DNA of 64,000 bases from Isochrysis galbana (lineage: Eukaryota; Haptophyta; Isochrysidales; Isochrysidaceae), in the NCBI GenBank assembly GCA_018136815.1, contig CM030934.1:6778573-6842572 (forward strand). Direction: 5' to 3'. A program made the position numbers and the translations under genes. The notes under the pieces are model-generated. The model made no database searches, was not told the origin of the DNA, and saw only the letters and a program-made list of their open reading frames with translations. Below are positions 28,644 through 38,580 of the stretch, in pieces; positions within the stretch are counted from its first letter, which is position 1; the number at the start of each line of letters is the position of its first letter.

Positions 28644-29695
28644 CGCACTAAGCACTAAGAGCCCCTTGGGCGCGCCTATCACGAACTGCGGAGCGCTTCG
28701 TCCGGACTCGAACTCGCTCCCGCCAGAGCAAAAGGTTGGTGGAGGCGATGGGTTGAACCACTATCGCATGGAACGATCTCGGGGCCGCCAGCGTTTGCAG
28801 CCAGTATCTCGGGATTGAGTATATGAGGAAGTTTGCCACTTTAGTTTTTCCGTGTATGGATAGGTTGCTCGTGATTGGTGCGAATATGCCGGCTTTTTTT
28901 TCTATCTTGTCGGCCAGTTTTCGCCAGAAGCCCTTCATGGCCTGGGGTCCCCCTAGCGGAATTCCTAATATGGTCGCATATTCACAACTCTTTAGCCACT
29001 TGTATCGTTGAAATCTCGCTGGCGGGCGTTTTCTCTTCAGAGACCCCATCCTAAGTCCTTCGAACTTCTGTTCGTTCGGCTTGCCACATGAGGCCGCCGC
29101 ATATCTTTCCACCCATTCGAGCCAGCGAGCGCGCGCGCCAGGCTGCCGTAGTCGGCCGCCATGAGTTGCGTGTCGTCGGCGAATTGGCTTATTTTGAGCT
29201 CGGCTCCGTTGACAGTGATTCCCTCTATGTCCTCGTCTTCGTTGATCGCCCGCGTTAGTGCTTCCGCTGTTAGAAGGAAGGCCACCGGCGATAGCGGGCA
29301 CCCCTGAGGGACTCCACTCGCGACGTTGAACGGGAAGCTTCTGCCTCTGTTGGCCTTTATGTACCGTATGGGTTTTGCCTCGGAGTTGGTTAGAGCTCTC
29401 GCGTATTTTCGGAAGTCTTCTCCGAATTTCAGTTTCTCGAGGGCGAGGTGATAGAATTCCCAATTCACTCTGTCGAAGGCCTTTTCCCAATCTAGCGCTA
29501 GAAGGAGCCCAGGTTCCCCCGTCTCTTCGAGGTAAGCGTGCGTTAGATGCAGTAGGTGCGTAGCTTCGCCGATTAGGCGGTGCGGGACGAAGCCTAATTG
29601 GTCTTTCGAAATGATGTTTCCGATCACCGTTTTTAATCTATTCGTGAGTATTTTAGCTAGTATTTTGTAGTCGCTTTGGAGCAGCGTGATGGGCC
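28644..29695 (-). pseudogene. Non-LTR retrotransposon (LINE) reverse transcriptase, frameshifted, cut by gap
   Basis: On the minus strand, from the gap edge: PITLLQSDYKILAKILTNRL, then DQLGFVPHR, LALDWEKAFDRVNW (RT motif A region), SGVPQGCPLSP (motif B), QFADDTQL (catalytic FADD) and, after a frame change near 29100, ILGIPLGG and the thumb region up to RYWLQTLAAP. The order and spacing are those of LINE ORF2. The upstream endonuclease part would lie in or beyond the assembly gap. At least one frameshift and the 3' inversion make it non-functional. Confidence 0.88.
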
Positions 29696-29795
29696 NNNNN
29701 NNNNNNNNNNNNNNNNNNNNNNNNNNNNNNNNNNNNNNNNNNNNNNNNNNNNNNNNNNNNNNNNNNNNNNNNNNNNNNNNNNNNNNNNNNNNNNN
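29696..29795. other. Assembly gap of exactly 100 N
   Basis: A run of 100 undetermined bases, a conventional placeholder for unknown gap length. It separates the LINE from the ATPase coding sequence, so adjacency of the two is not established. Confidence 0.99.
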
Positions 29796-31325
29796 AACGT
29801 AGTCTTGCCGGCGCCATTTGAGCCCATTGGCGCAATACCCTCGTCGGCACTCGCCAACGCCGTAGCTGCGATCGCATCGTGGGCCGCACGGTTGGAGCCC
29901 TGCAATAACACGAGCCCTCGCCGCTCGAGAGGATACGATGTCGGCGCACCGAATGACCCGAAATTGTCGAGAACTACCTCAGTCATCTCCACGTGCACAT
30001 GATCTGCGCTACCTGACGCCTGCCGTGCCGCTCCTGCCGCCTCGAGCAGCGATCTCCCTGCCTCCACCAACGCAACACTCAAGTTGCGGTCAGCAGCGTA
30101 CTTGTCCCACAACGAGACTGGATGAAGCAGGTCGGCGGATGTCTGAGATGGTGCGCCCTCAGCCGCAACCATCGCGGCCTCATTCCGACTCGTCTCGTGG
30201 GCGCCGTTTGCGTCTGTGCGCACCTCGACCGTTGCTCCTCTTTCTTTCGCCTCGTCGGCGAAGGCAATCAGTTCTTCCGCCGTTGTATCCGGGGCGAGAA
30301 TAAGCACGCGATCAGCAGGGCGAAGCGAGGCGCTCACTTCGCTTAGTTTGGCGGTCGACATTGGTGCACGGAGCACATGATGGCGGGGCCCAATATCCAA
30401 TTCTTGCCACGAGACCACCTTCCAGCCCGCCGCCGAATCGACCGTCAACAGCGCCTTGTGTTGCCCTGCCTCGGCCATGGAGGTCTGATAGGGCGATCCA
30501 ATGTAACGGATGCTGCGGCCTCGCGCTGTGCGCGACGGCACAGCGTGTGGCTTGTGGTAGTGACCCGAGTATACTCGCACCTGCAAGCATGCTTTGAGAA
30601 AGGTCAGATGCAGCCATGTTCTGCTTGGTCGACGCGGCGGCATGAAGTGGGGGTCATAGCAGGTCACGCACCGGTGGCAGTGGAAACGCGTCCGGTGGTA
30701 TGCCGCGTACAGCAGCCACGCCATCATTCATCATCCCGCCAACAACGTCAGCGTGGCAAAAGACAGCCGCCAGCCCACCCCTGCCGGCCTCCTCGCAGAG
30801 CGCAGCGGCCTCATTGCACGAACTGCGCACTCCCTCCTCGTCGATGCCATACGGAATCCAGAGCGAATCGCCGACGAGTGTGGGCCGCGAGAAGACCGTC
30901 ACGCTCCTCGGCATAGCCAGCTGGAGTGGCGTGAGCGCGTGCATCTGCGGGTCTGGGTTGCCTCTCATCGCCTGGTCGTGGTTGCCTGGGATCATGAGCA
31001 CGCGCAGGTCGTGCCAGCCGCGCATTTCGGCGAGAACAGCGTTGAGCTGTCGCGTGCTCAACACTGCACCTGCGTGCCAGAAATCTCCCAGGCAGATTAC
31101 GCCGGCGCGAGAGCTCCTCGCCTCCTCGGCGACGAGCCGCAGCAGCTGTAGGCAGTATGGCAAGCTGTCCTGCCTAACGTGAAGGTCAGAGAAGATGACC
31201 CAGCGAGAGGGAAGCGAGGCGAGCTCTGAGGCAGGCATCACGCTCAGCGAGCCCGCACGGCACGACACGCTCGCCAGCAGCCGGCACGCGCGGCCGCCGC
31301 CCAGCCGAGGCAGGACCACGCGCAT
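29796..31325 (-). CDS. Metallophosphoesterase fused to SbcC/Rad50-like ATPase (partial, 3' end in gap)
   Basis: SbcD/Mre11-type nucleases pair with SbcC/Rad50 ATPases to process DNA ends; here both start in one chain. The model is complement join(29796..30580, 30672..31325), with an intron of 91 bp (GTGCGT...TGCAG). Exon 1 (218 residues) carries the phosphoesterase metal ligands: SDLHV (D47, H49), GDFWHAG (D81), PGNHD (N115-H116-D117) and CHADV (H191). Exon 2 adds SGHYHKPH (last ligands, about 225/227) and IRYIGSPYQTS, typical of SbcD. A helical linker and then VEMTEVVLDNFGSF...RRGLVLLQGSN and the P-loop GSNGAGKTT at the gap edge follow. The N terminus (Arg/Ser-rich, 30 residues before a second Met) may be an organelle presequence. 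Coiled coil, signature and Walker B lie beyond the gap. Confidence 0.82.
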
Positions 31326-31465
31326 CGCCTCTCCTCTCCCCTTCCCCTCCCCCTCCCCCTCCCTCTCGCCCCCTCTCTCCCAGCAACCCCCACCTCTTAT
31401 TCCCTCCCCTTGATTTCACACCTCTCACTCCTCTCTCCACACTGATTACTCCTACTATTACTAGA
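31326..31465. other. CT-rich spacer upstream of the phosphoesterase-ATPase gene
   Basis: The plus strand is strongly C/T-rich (CCCCTCCC runs) directly beside the ATG at 31325, so the sense strand of the gene is purine-rich here. Confidence 0.4.
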
Positions 31466-31560
31466 GGGTTTTTGCAGGGCTCAAGAAGGTCCCAACAAGA
31501 GGCCACCTCAATAGCACCTGGGCGCTCTTGGGGCTCTATTGGGGCCTCGTTGCAAAAGGT
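31466..31560 (+). repeat. Short hairpin-ended repeat, possible MITE or Harbinger terminus
   Basis: It starts GGGTTTTTGCAGGGC and ends near GCCTCGTTGCAAAAGG, an imperfect inverted repeat. It lies upstream of a Harbinger transposase, and its left end resembles 20997-21010. No matching terminus was found downstream of the transposase. Confidence 0.35.
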
Positions 31561-31819
31561 GAAACGCGCGTTCTCCTCTCCAATAGTGGCTCGACTTGCC
31601 TTCTCCTCTGCAGTTCACGGGGAGACGGGGAGGGGCGCGCGATGCCGACGCGCCCCTTCACCGCGCAGGAGTTGGAGGATGCAGAGCTGGCCATGCTCCT
31701 GGCCCAGCTGAGGCGCAATTGGCGCCGGCGCCATCTTGGACGGCTGGAGTTTGCACACCGCGGCCGAGCGCGTCGAGCGCGTCCTGCTTGCGCTTGCAGC
31801 AGAGACGCTCTCGCGCTCC

Positions 31820-32938
31820 ATGCGCTCACGCATTGGCCCAGAGCGTCTCTCGCTGGCGAGGCTGCAGCGGGAGGCAGCGGAGGTTGGCGCGGGCGATGGT
31901 GTGCAGTCGCGCGACATTTATGCGCGCTTCGGCTTCCGGCTCGAAGACCTGCCCAGGGTCATTGAGGCCCTCCGAGCCCCCGCAGGCTTCCGCCTCCAGG
32001 GGCGGCACGTCATGAACGGCGAAGAGGCATTGCTCATTGCCCTTCGCCGCTACAAGACCGCAGGTGCGTGGTGCCCATGCACACGTGCACGTTCTGTGCA
32101 CACATGCACACGCGCGCCTGCAACGCCGTGTCACACCCAACCACCCCTGCAATTTGCCTCAACAGGCAGCGCAATTTCGTTGTGTTGGGAAACGGGTAGA
32201 AGTGAGTCCGCCATTTCGGTGGCTCATCACGCAGTTGTGCAACACATTCACCACACCTTTCCTCACCTGATTGACTCCCGTAGCTTGTCGTGTTTTGCAC
32301 CCCTCTTCCCTCAGTTTGCTGCGGCGTTTGTTACGGCTGGAATTCCCCTCCCCAACTTGGTCGGGTTTGTTGATGGCAAGTTGTGGAAAGTGGCGCGTCC
32401 CGTGCGAGCTCAAGCCCCATTCTATTCTGGTCACAAGAGGTGTCATGGTGTGAAGTTTCAGGGACTTGTGCTGCCCAATGGCATTCAGCCATGGCCTTAC
32501 GGTCCCGTTCACGGGTCTCGGCACGATGCTTTCGTCTTGCACTGTTCCGGTTTGCTGCAAGTGATGCAGCTCGTTTGCGCTGCTGCGGGCCGTAACTTTT
32601 GCTTCTTCGGAGACTCGGCGTATCCAATTTCCGTCTACTTCTACTTGTTCCGCATGTATCGTGGGGTGCTTGCACCGTGGCAGGCGCAATTCAACCATGC
32701 AATGAGTCCCTATCGCGTCAGTGTTGAGTGGGCGTTTGGAAAGATTTCGAAGCTCTGGCCTTGGCTGGACTTTGTCCGTGCTCAACAGGTACTTCGTCGA
32801 GATGTTGGCGCTTACCTGCGGGTGGCAAATGTTTTGACCAACATGCACACGTGTCTGTATGGGAGCATCGTGAGTAGCAAGTTTGGGTTGACCCCTCCCA
32901 ACCTGGAGGCACCTTCCCTGTCGCCACTATTTGCGTAA
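31820..32938 (+). CDS. PIF/Harbinger-type DDE transposase (HARBI1-like), one intron
   Basis: Harbinger transposases cut and paste DNA with a DDE nuclease. Exons run to 32063 and from 32166; the 102-bp intron (GTGCGTGG...CAACAG) keeps the frame open. An N-terminal helical region is followed by an HTH-like segment that becomes regular only after splicing (ALRRYKTAG joined to SAISLCWETGRSESA). Then come VGFVDGKLWKV (first Asp), FYSGHKRCHGVKFQG, HGSRHDAF (second Asp), FFGDSAYP and YRVSVEWAFGKIS (Glu), which is the DDE_4 order. The first in-frame ATG is 31820. A better-looking N terminus (ATG 31642, Glu/Leu/Arg-rich) lies in another frame, hinting at a frameshift or a missed intron. It may be domesticated or a recent element; no target duplication was identified. 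Confidence 0.8.
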   Translation: MRSRIGPERLSLARLQREAAEVGAGDGVQSRDIYARFGFRLEDLPRVIEALRAPAGFRLQGRHVMNGEEALLIALRRYKTAGAWCPCTRARSVHTCTRAPATPCHTQPPLQFASTGSAISLCWETGRSESAISVAHHAVVQHIHHTFPHLIDSRSLSCFAPLFPQFAAAFVTAGIPLPNLVGFVDGKLWKVARPVRAQAPFYSGHKRCHGVKFQGLVLPNGIQPWPYGPVHGSRHDAFVLHCSGLLQVMQLVCAAAGRNFCFFGDSAYPISVYFYLFRMYRGVLAPWQAQFNHAMSPYRVSVEWAFGKISKLWPWLDFVRAQQVLRRDVGAYLRVANVLTNMHTCLYGSIVSSKFGLTPPNLEAPSLSPLFA

Positions 32939-33114
32939 GCAACGCAACCTTCTTCTCCTCGGTGGGGAGGGACCTCTCGTCGAGAAGCAGAACGGCCCTT
33001 ACAGCTCGCGCCGCGAGCAGTCCTCGAAGAAATAAATGACTGCGCCCCCCGATACCTGCCACAGGGGCGTCTTGAGCCACTCCCTTCTTCTCGCCCCTCC
33101 TGTCGCCAGCCGCC

Positions 33115-33935
33115 CCCCTTCGCCCGTTTGCTAACGCAAACGGGGCCCGTTTCTTACCGCACTCCATCGGGGGGGGGGTGCAAATCCCCCCCTCTCGCCC
33201 TCTCTCCATTCTCCTTCACCCCTCTCCCTGCGGCGCGTCGCCATGCGGCGCGCCACGGCCTGCTCTCAGAGGGCCTTTGGGAGCTCCCAGAGGGCCAGCA
33301 AGGGCAGCTCAGGGGGCAGCGGAGGCTGGGGCTCAGCCCCTGGCCCCTGGCCCCCCCTGCCTCTCCCACGCTTGCCACGCTGGCCATTGGAGCCTCCCTG
33401 CGGCCTCTGTATGCCTGGCGACCAGGGGATGGGGGGGAGTCAGCTCGAGGGCAGGCCCATGCTGGGCGTGGGAGTGCGAGTCTCGGCCCGCGCCCACTAG
33501 GGGTCTGGGCCAGAGTGGTGATTGCCCGGCCTTTGCCAAAGGGCAGGGGCAGGGGTTGATTGTACGGGCCCACCCCGGGGGCCCGCCATCAGGCGGCTCC
33601 CCCCGTACACTACTAGGGGGATTGGGGTGGAGGGCTTAGATGAAGGGCCGCGGCTCGCCGTGGCCACTCGCACTAGCGAGGGAGATTAGCGCTTCTGGGC
33701 CCCTATCTCACGAGTGCCCCCCCCCCCGCGCGTTGCTTTTACCCGAAAGGGGTTTTCCCCCAGCGTGGACTCGAGGAGAGGACGCGCTGGGGTGCGCGGG
33801 GTCGGTGCATGCACTGGGGGGAGGACAAATATCGAGGGGAGGGGGCAGCGCCCCCACCCCCCGGTATCACTCGGACACCTGGCTCGTCAGGCATGGCGGG
33901 ATTCCGGGACGGAAAAGTTGTGTCCAATTAGCTAG
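33115..33935 (+). repeat. Dispersed G/C-rich repeat, most complete copy
   Basis: It starts with a CCCGTTTGCTAACG-type palindrome and a G-run, then G/C-rich sequence also found inverted at 55440-55900, and TTGATTGTACGGGCCCACC. Next is a block (CTACTAGGGGGATTGGGG, reverse complement at 34545-34580 and 56015-56045), then GGGAGATTAGCGCTTCTGGG, CACGAGTGC plus a C-run and TTTTACCCGAAAGGGGTTTT (both shared with 50150-50230 and 61930-62030), ending GGTATCACTCGGACACCTGG. On the minus strand a short frame PARPLLESTLGENPFRVK is conserved among copies. Confidence 0.7.
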
Positions 33936-34459
33936 TGGGGTTGGCAACGGGTTGGCTAGGACATAACATTGATTATTTTATTTTATTTTATTTTAGAGCC
34001 AATGCGACAAGCATACGCACTCTATTCACTGTTAGAACGAACGCTCCGTGCGGCAAATCATACACTCATTCCCACCATCTACCTCCACAATCTTTGCCAA
34101 CACCCAGCGCTTGGTGTCAAACAAATGCCTGCGCCAAGGTGATGTTATAAGCGTGTTCCTGGAGCACTCTCTCGAACCAACTCCTTTGCCTCCTCAGGGC
34201 CCGAGGGCTAAAGCGCGGCAGCCAGCCACCCGCGCCGGTTCGCGCCGCGCGCAACTTTTCGCACCTTTATGAAATGAGAACTCATAATTTCTTTTGTTTT
34301 CGTCATGCTGTCTTCTCTTCCATCGCATCTGGCATACGCGCCCAATGTACCCGCAACATGTAACATGTCTCGATCATTCGAATTTCTTTTTGTAACCCCC
34401 TCTAAGCGACATTTCCCTGGATCCTGAGTTTTGGAACGGAGGTAGTAGCTGTTTTTAAT
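33936..34459. other. Spacer with ATTTT repeats, no gene
   Basis: It contains five ATTTT-type units at 33974-33995 and AT-richer unique sequence. No reading frame resembles a known family. Confidence 0.4.
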
Positions 34460-34720
34460 GTCTTTCTAGACCTCACCCGGGAGGCATAGGAGGAAGGGGG
34501 GAACGGATCACCGGGGGGGGGGGGGGGCACCGGACCATATCTAAGCCCTTCACCCCTATCCCCCAAGTAGTGTACCGGGGGAGGCCCGCCTGATGGCGGG
34601 GGGAGAAGGGCCGGGGGAGTGGGGGTGTAGAAAGTATGCTACGTACTACGTGTAGTAGGTAGTGATTCCATTCGCCGCGAGTGCGGTAAGAATATCAAAA
34701 GGTTTTACTACTGCGCAATG
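34460..34720 (-). repeat. Dispersed repeat fragment, inverted relative to the 33115 copy
   Basis: The blocks ATATCTAAGCCCTTC, GTAGTGTACCGGGGG and CCGCCTGATGGCGGGGGGAG are the reverse complement of 33580-33640. It then continues GGGAGTGGGGGTGTAGAAAG into sequence also present at 56075-56180. Confidence 0.7.
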
Positions 34721-35406
34721 CAAGGACAATACACAATACGACGCCCAACTATAACTGTGCGCTATGCCTTCTGCTCATCGTCTATGACTAGCGTGGGGGA
34801 CGCCTCTAGGATTGGCGCGCGAGCATGTCTTACATAAGCAATATTATCAATTTACAATTTGATATGGAGACCGAGACGCCCAAGCAAGCGCACAGGCAAA
34901 TGGTGCAACTGGCCGCGGTGGAAAGGTTTGAAAGAGGCAAAGAGGGGGAGGGGGGAGGTTGCACTTACGAGAAGCACGAAGCTTCAAGCGTGATTGTGGG
35001 CCGATTTGAAGTCTTCTACCTGTGATCTACTAAGGGTACTGCTCGTGGTCGCGAACACGAAGTGAGTATCCTAGAAAGATGAGGCTAGAGCTGATACGCT
35101 GATAGGGGACGGAGTGTCTAAAGGGCGCATTGGTGGGCCTTCGTCACTTGCGCAGCTGCGCAAGCTCTTCCTAATGAAGACGTCCAAATCGAACGGGAAT
35201 ACGGTTGGCCGTCGGAGGTGGAGTGACTTGATCGAGAGGTTAGTATGCTGTAATAGTTGGCTATGGATGCGGCATAATGGTGAGACACAGTCCTTCTCGC
35301 ACGGTGGATAGTAGCATCATTTCGCATCGAAGAGCGCGGTGAGTCGATTCTCCCAAACAATAGTCTCAAGTTTTACGTTCCATTAGCCAATTCGAGTGCT
35401 TAAGGT
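34721..35406. other. Intergenic, no feature seen
   Basis: Moderate-GC unique sequence between the repeat and the 3' end of the BTB-like gene. Only short frames without family resemblance are present. Confidence 0.35.
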
Positions 35407-37101
35407 CTAGCTGCTTGGAGTACGCTCCACTTCAATGCGAAGGTGGGCTTGACCTTGGAAGAGGCGTGCCTCCTCGACGGTGCGCAAGCCCGCTTGTTCG
35501 TGATCATCGATGGCTTCGCCGCTGAAGCTCATGCGCACGTCACCGCCAGACGCAAGTTCCGTCACCGCTGCATGGTAGACGTCGCGCAACAAGGTGCCTC
35601 TATCGCATTCGTACCTCCAGAAGCCGAGCGCATCGTTGATCCACACGCGCAACTGCCAATGGGGCGGGATGCGCGCCCGTCGGCGTGAGGAGCCATCAAG
35701 AGGAAGCTCGACTTGCAATCCCGGAGGGACTATGCAATTGTCAGGAAGCCACTGCCACTCATAAGAGGGGATAAGGGCGCCAGACGCATCGGTCGCACCA
35801 ACCTCGGGCTCCGCGCACGTCACATTGATGGGAACGTCTTCCACACGCGCGTCATTGGCAGAGGCATCGTCATTTGTCGGCCCAAGCTCAGGAAACGGGG
35901 CCACATACACCGATGCATTCTCCATGAGGCCTGGCTCAGTGAGCGGCTCGAGCAGTCGAGCAAAAGCTTCTTGCTGTTCGGCCACATAGAGAGCAAAGCT
36001 CTCCACGCGCTTCGCCTGAGCCTCCAGAGAGCTAAGTGTCTTGCACACTTGTTCATCCTGCGGTGGCGATGCTCCGAACAGCCAAGCACTCGATTGCCAC
36101 GGTGTTGAGCGACTGGCGCGATCAACCTCCATCAGAGCTCGCTCATCACGATAGCGTTCGCACGCGACATGCAGCCGTTCCTGCTGCTCATCGAGGGACT
36201 CACGCAGCATGGCCAGCAGCTCCCGTGCGTCCCCAACGAGTGCGCCCCTCGCATTGAATGGCATGCACACCAGCTTGCCCCCAACTAGCGGGCGAGCAAT
36301 GCAGACACGTAGAGCGTTGACGAGCAAGCGCGTCTGCTTGGGCAGAGAGCTCCAGTCCTCAGCTTCAATCTCCACCTCATCGAGCCGCCGGGCGATGAAG
36401 TCAGTAGCCTTGACCTCCAGCTGATGCGCACCGAGCTCGCGCGCCAGTAGCAGTAGCGACGGAGCATTCGAGACGTCCAACGCATCCTCAGTTAGCACGC
36501 TCAAACCGGCCTCATAGAGTTCAGGCGGGCTGAAGTCCAGAAAGTGGCAAAGCCGGACAACGTCTACGATGCGGCGGGGGCTGAGCAGCTGAGAGGCCAC
36601 ATCCCGCTTCTCCTCGCCAGGCGCTGCCTGCAGCCATCGAACAACCCCTCGCACCGCATCCGCCGAGTGCTGTGCCAAGGACACCACGCCTGTGCGCCGC
36701 TCGCAAAAGTTGAAGTCGTCGTCGGCACCGTTATGGCTCAGCAACAGCGGCCTCATAAAGTTGGAACATGCCAGCAGTTCAGAGTCTACGCATAGCCGAG
36801 AACCGTCTGCCAGGTGGAGCGTCATTTGTGAGAGCAAGAATGAGTCGCTCTGAGGCCTGGTCTCCCCAATGAGCCCCCTTCCATCGGCTCTCTCGTGTGG
36901 CAGTGCGGGCCGACAGGCAACCTCGAGGCGGACGCAGCACAGTTGAGACTGCTCCACGTCCTGGCTGTTGCTGACCTCTCTGGGCGGTGGCGGCGTCTCG
37001 CCCCAGATGACGACTGCAGTGCTCACCAAGTGCGCGCGGGGCTTTGAGGGCTTGAGGTGGACACGCACACGGCGAGCCATCTGCGGTGGCTGCGGCGGCA
37101 T
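35407..37101 (-). CDS. BTB/POZ-like protein with ubiquitin-like C terminus (hypothetical)
   Basis: 564 residues from ATG 37101, with no intron required. The first ~95 residues are Pro/Arg-rich. Residues about 95-215 resemble a BTB fold followed by a BACK-like helical region: MTLHLADGSRLCVDSELLACS, FMRPLL, VRLCHFLDFSPPELYEAG, then LLLLARELGAHQLEVKATDFI. The middle is helical and may form a coiled coil (LRESLDEQQERLHVACERYRDE). The last ~90 residues (LRVWINDALGFW...VRMSFSGEAIDD...LRTVEEARLFQG) have the alternating pattern of a ubiquitin- or PB1-like beta-grasp. BTB proteins often act as Cullin-3 adaptors or self-associate; that role is inferred and the BTB call itself is moderate. The 5' side is bordered by purine/pyrimidine tracts. 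Confidence 0.6.
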   Translation of the reverse strand: MPPQPPQMARRVRVHLKPSKPRAHLVSTAVVIWGETPPPPREVSNSQDVEQSQLCCVRLEVACRPALPHERADGRGLIGETRPQSDSFLLSQMTLHLADGSRLCVDSELLACSNFMRPLLLSHNGADDDFNFCERRTGVVSLAQHSADAVRGVVRWLQAAPGEEKRDVASQLLSPRRIVDVVRLCHFLDFSPPELYEAGLSVLTEDALDVSNAPSLLLLARELGAHQLEVKATDFIARRLDEVEIEAEDWSSLPKQTRLLVNALRVCIARPLVGGKLVCMPFNARGALVGDARELLAMLRESLDEQQERLHVACERYRDERALMEVDRASRSTPWQSSAWLFGASPPQDEQVCKTLSSLEAQAKRVESFALYVAEQQEAFARLLEPLTEPGLMENASVYVAPFPELGPTNDDASANDARVEDVPINVTCAEPEVGATDASGALIPSYEWQWLPDNCIVPPGLQVELPLDGSSRRRARIPPHWQLRVWINDALGFWRYECDRGTLLRDVYHAAVTELASGGDVRMSFSGEAIDDHEQAGLRTVEEARLFQGQAHLRIEVERTPSS

Positions 37102-37600
37102 GAAGAGAGATGTGGAGAAGGGGGGGAGGGGGGGGAGGGCAAAAGAGAGGGAGTGCGGGGGCGGGAGGAAGAGAAGGCGGCAGGCGGCGAAGGAAGAGAC
37201 AGGCAGGCAGGCAGGCAGGCAGATAGGTGGACTGATCGACGAGGCGGGAGAGCGAGAGAGGCCGGCGAGAGAGAGGAGCGAGCTGCTGGATGGAGCGCCG
37301 AGCAGAGGAGACTCTCTCTCCCTCCCTCCCTCCCTCCCTCCCTCCCTCCCTCTCTCTCTCTCCCTCTCTCTCTTTCCCTCCCTCCCTCCCTCTCCCTCTC
37401 CTCTGCCCCCTCCTTCTCTTCTCGGTCCCTCGCTCCCTCCCTCCTCCTGGGGGCCCCCCTCTCTTCTCTCCTTCGCTCTTTTCTCTTATTCCCTTGTGTC
37501 TGACCCTTTCCACAGGAGGCAGAGAGAGAACAGAGAGGAGTTCATCAGAGGAAGAAAGAAGTGCGTATCTAGCCACTAAAGTACTCCTACTGAAAAGTTC
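37102..37600. other. Polypurine/polypyrimidine tracts upstream of the BTB-like gene
   Basis: 37110-37300 is G/A-rich on the plus strand (pyrimidine-rich in the gene's sense) and includes an (AGGC)n run at 37200-37220. 37310-37480 switches abruptly to C/T, with (CCCT)n at 37318-37350. No coding signal. Confidence 0.5.
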
Positions 37601-37659
37601 ATAATGTATGTGAGTTGGGTGAGACGAGATCTTTCTATCGGTAATAGAGAGTGCTTATA

Positions 37660-38065
37660 ATGTTACTCCTGTAGCCCCCGTAATATGTGTCGAAATGTTA
37701 CAATACCCCCAGGATCCACCGCCCCCCAGGAGCTCTCGGGGGCCCTGGGGCCCCCGAGAGCTATCGGGGGGAAATTTTCTCCCGATCGCCAACAGCCCCA
37801 CCGAGAGCTACCGGGGTGTGCATGGATGGTGTTTGCACAGCAGTTTCCCCTCTCATCCAACACGCGTGCGCGCGTGCGCGTGCGCGCCATGGGCACGCGC
37901 CGCAGGAGAGGGCGAAGAGAGAGTGGAGTGTGGGAGTGCGGAACTCGTCGGTCCCCGAACCGGGCATTCAACGAAAACCGCGCCCCGTTTACGTTAGTAA
38001 ACGGGCAGAGTGAGGGTGAGGAGGGGCTGGCGACAGGTGGAAGAGCGGAGGGAGCGGCGCAAGCA
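37660..38065 (-). repeat. Dispersed repeat with perfect hairpin and CCCGTTTAC palindrome
   Basis: 37731-37762 is a perfect 14-bp stem (AGCTCTCGGGGGCC) with a 4-nt loop. 37984-38005 is a palindromic CCCGTTTAC-GTTA-GTAAACGGG whose reverse complement, with flanking TGTCGCCAGCC, matches 33095-33140. It appears to be the left border of the repeat family in inverted orientation. Confidence 0.55.
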
Positions 38066-38575
38066 TAGGGCGGTCAAACAGGGCCTTTATCTTTTATAAC
38101 TTCTAAGGGTGAAAATTCACTAATCACTAAGTCAAGGTTGAGGTTTTATCGCGAGATCTTAGGTCTTAGGATATGCTACTGGAAATGGGTATATTAGGCA
38201 GAATCTAATGTGAGAAATATGCACATTTTCGACGCCATTCGACACACAGACCCAAAAACGTTTTCGCGCTCGTGCGAAATCGACGTCGACCACAAAAGTG
38301 CACCACAGGTCTGTCGTATTTCATACGATGACAGGCTTTTACTTCTAACCTGTGGGCTGTTTTAAGCCTCAATCAAGGTCTCGTCGATTGATATACCGCC
38401 TCTTCTCTGACTTTCTCTCGATGTCATCAAAGGTTCCATGACTTTCTTCTGTCTTCTCTCGTCCCTCGGTCGTATCTCCCCAGCGAGGTCTGCCCTCGTT
38501 GTGCCGACCCCTCTGTCGCATGTCTGCGCGTTGCTGAATTGCCCTGGTGCCGACGCGCCGACGCCTAGCCGTCCG
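38066..38575. other. Flank of element B, no gene seen
   Basis: AT-richer sequence (38100-38330) followed by a TC-rich stretch up to the insertion site. No recognisable coding region. Confidence 0.4.
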
Positions 38576-38580
38576 TCCAG
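38576..38580. repeat. Target-site duplication, left copy (TCCAG)
   Basis: TCCAG directly before the 5' LTR start TGTCG. It is identical to 48610-48614 directly after the 3' LTR end CGACA. Confidence 0.9.

Noticed and set aside
28297-29695. Twin-priming as the origin of the inverted LINE
   Set aside because: Twin-priming inverts the 5' part and leaves it upstream of the 3' part; here the order is the reverse.
31736-31819. Transposase start at 31736
   Set aside because: It is a TTG, and an in-frame stop lies just upstream; the first in-frame ATG is 31820.
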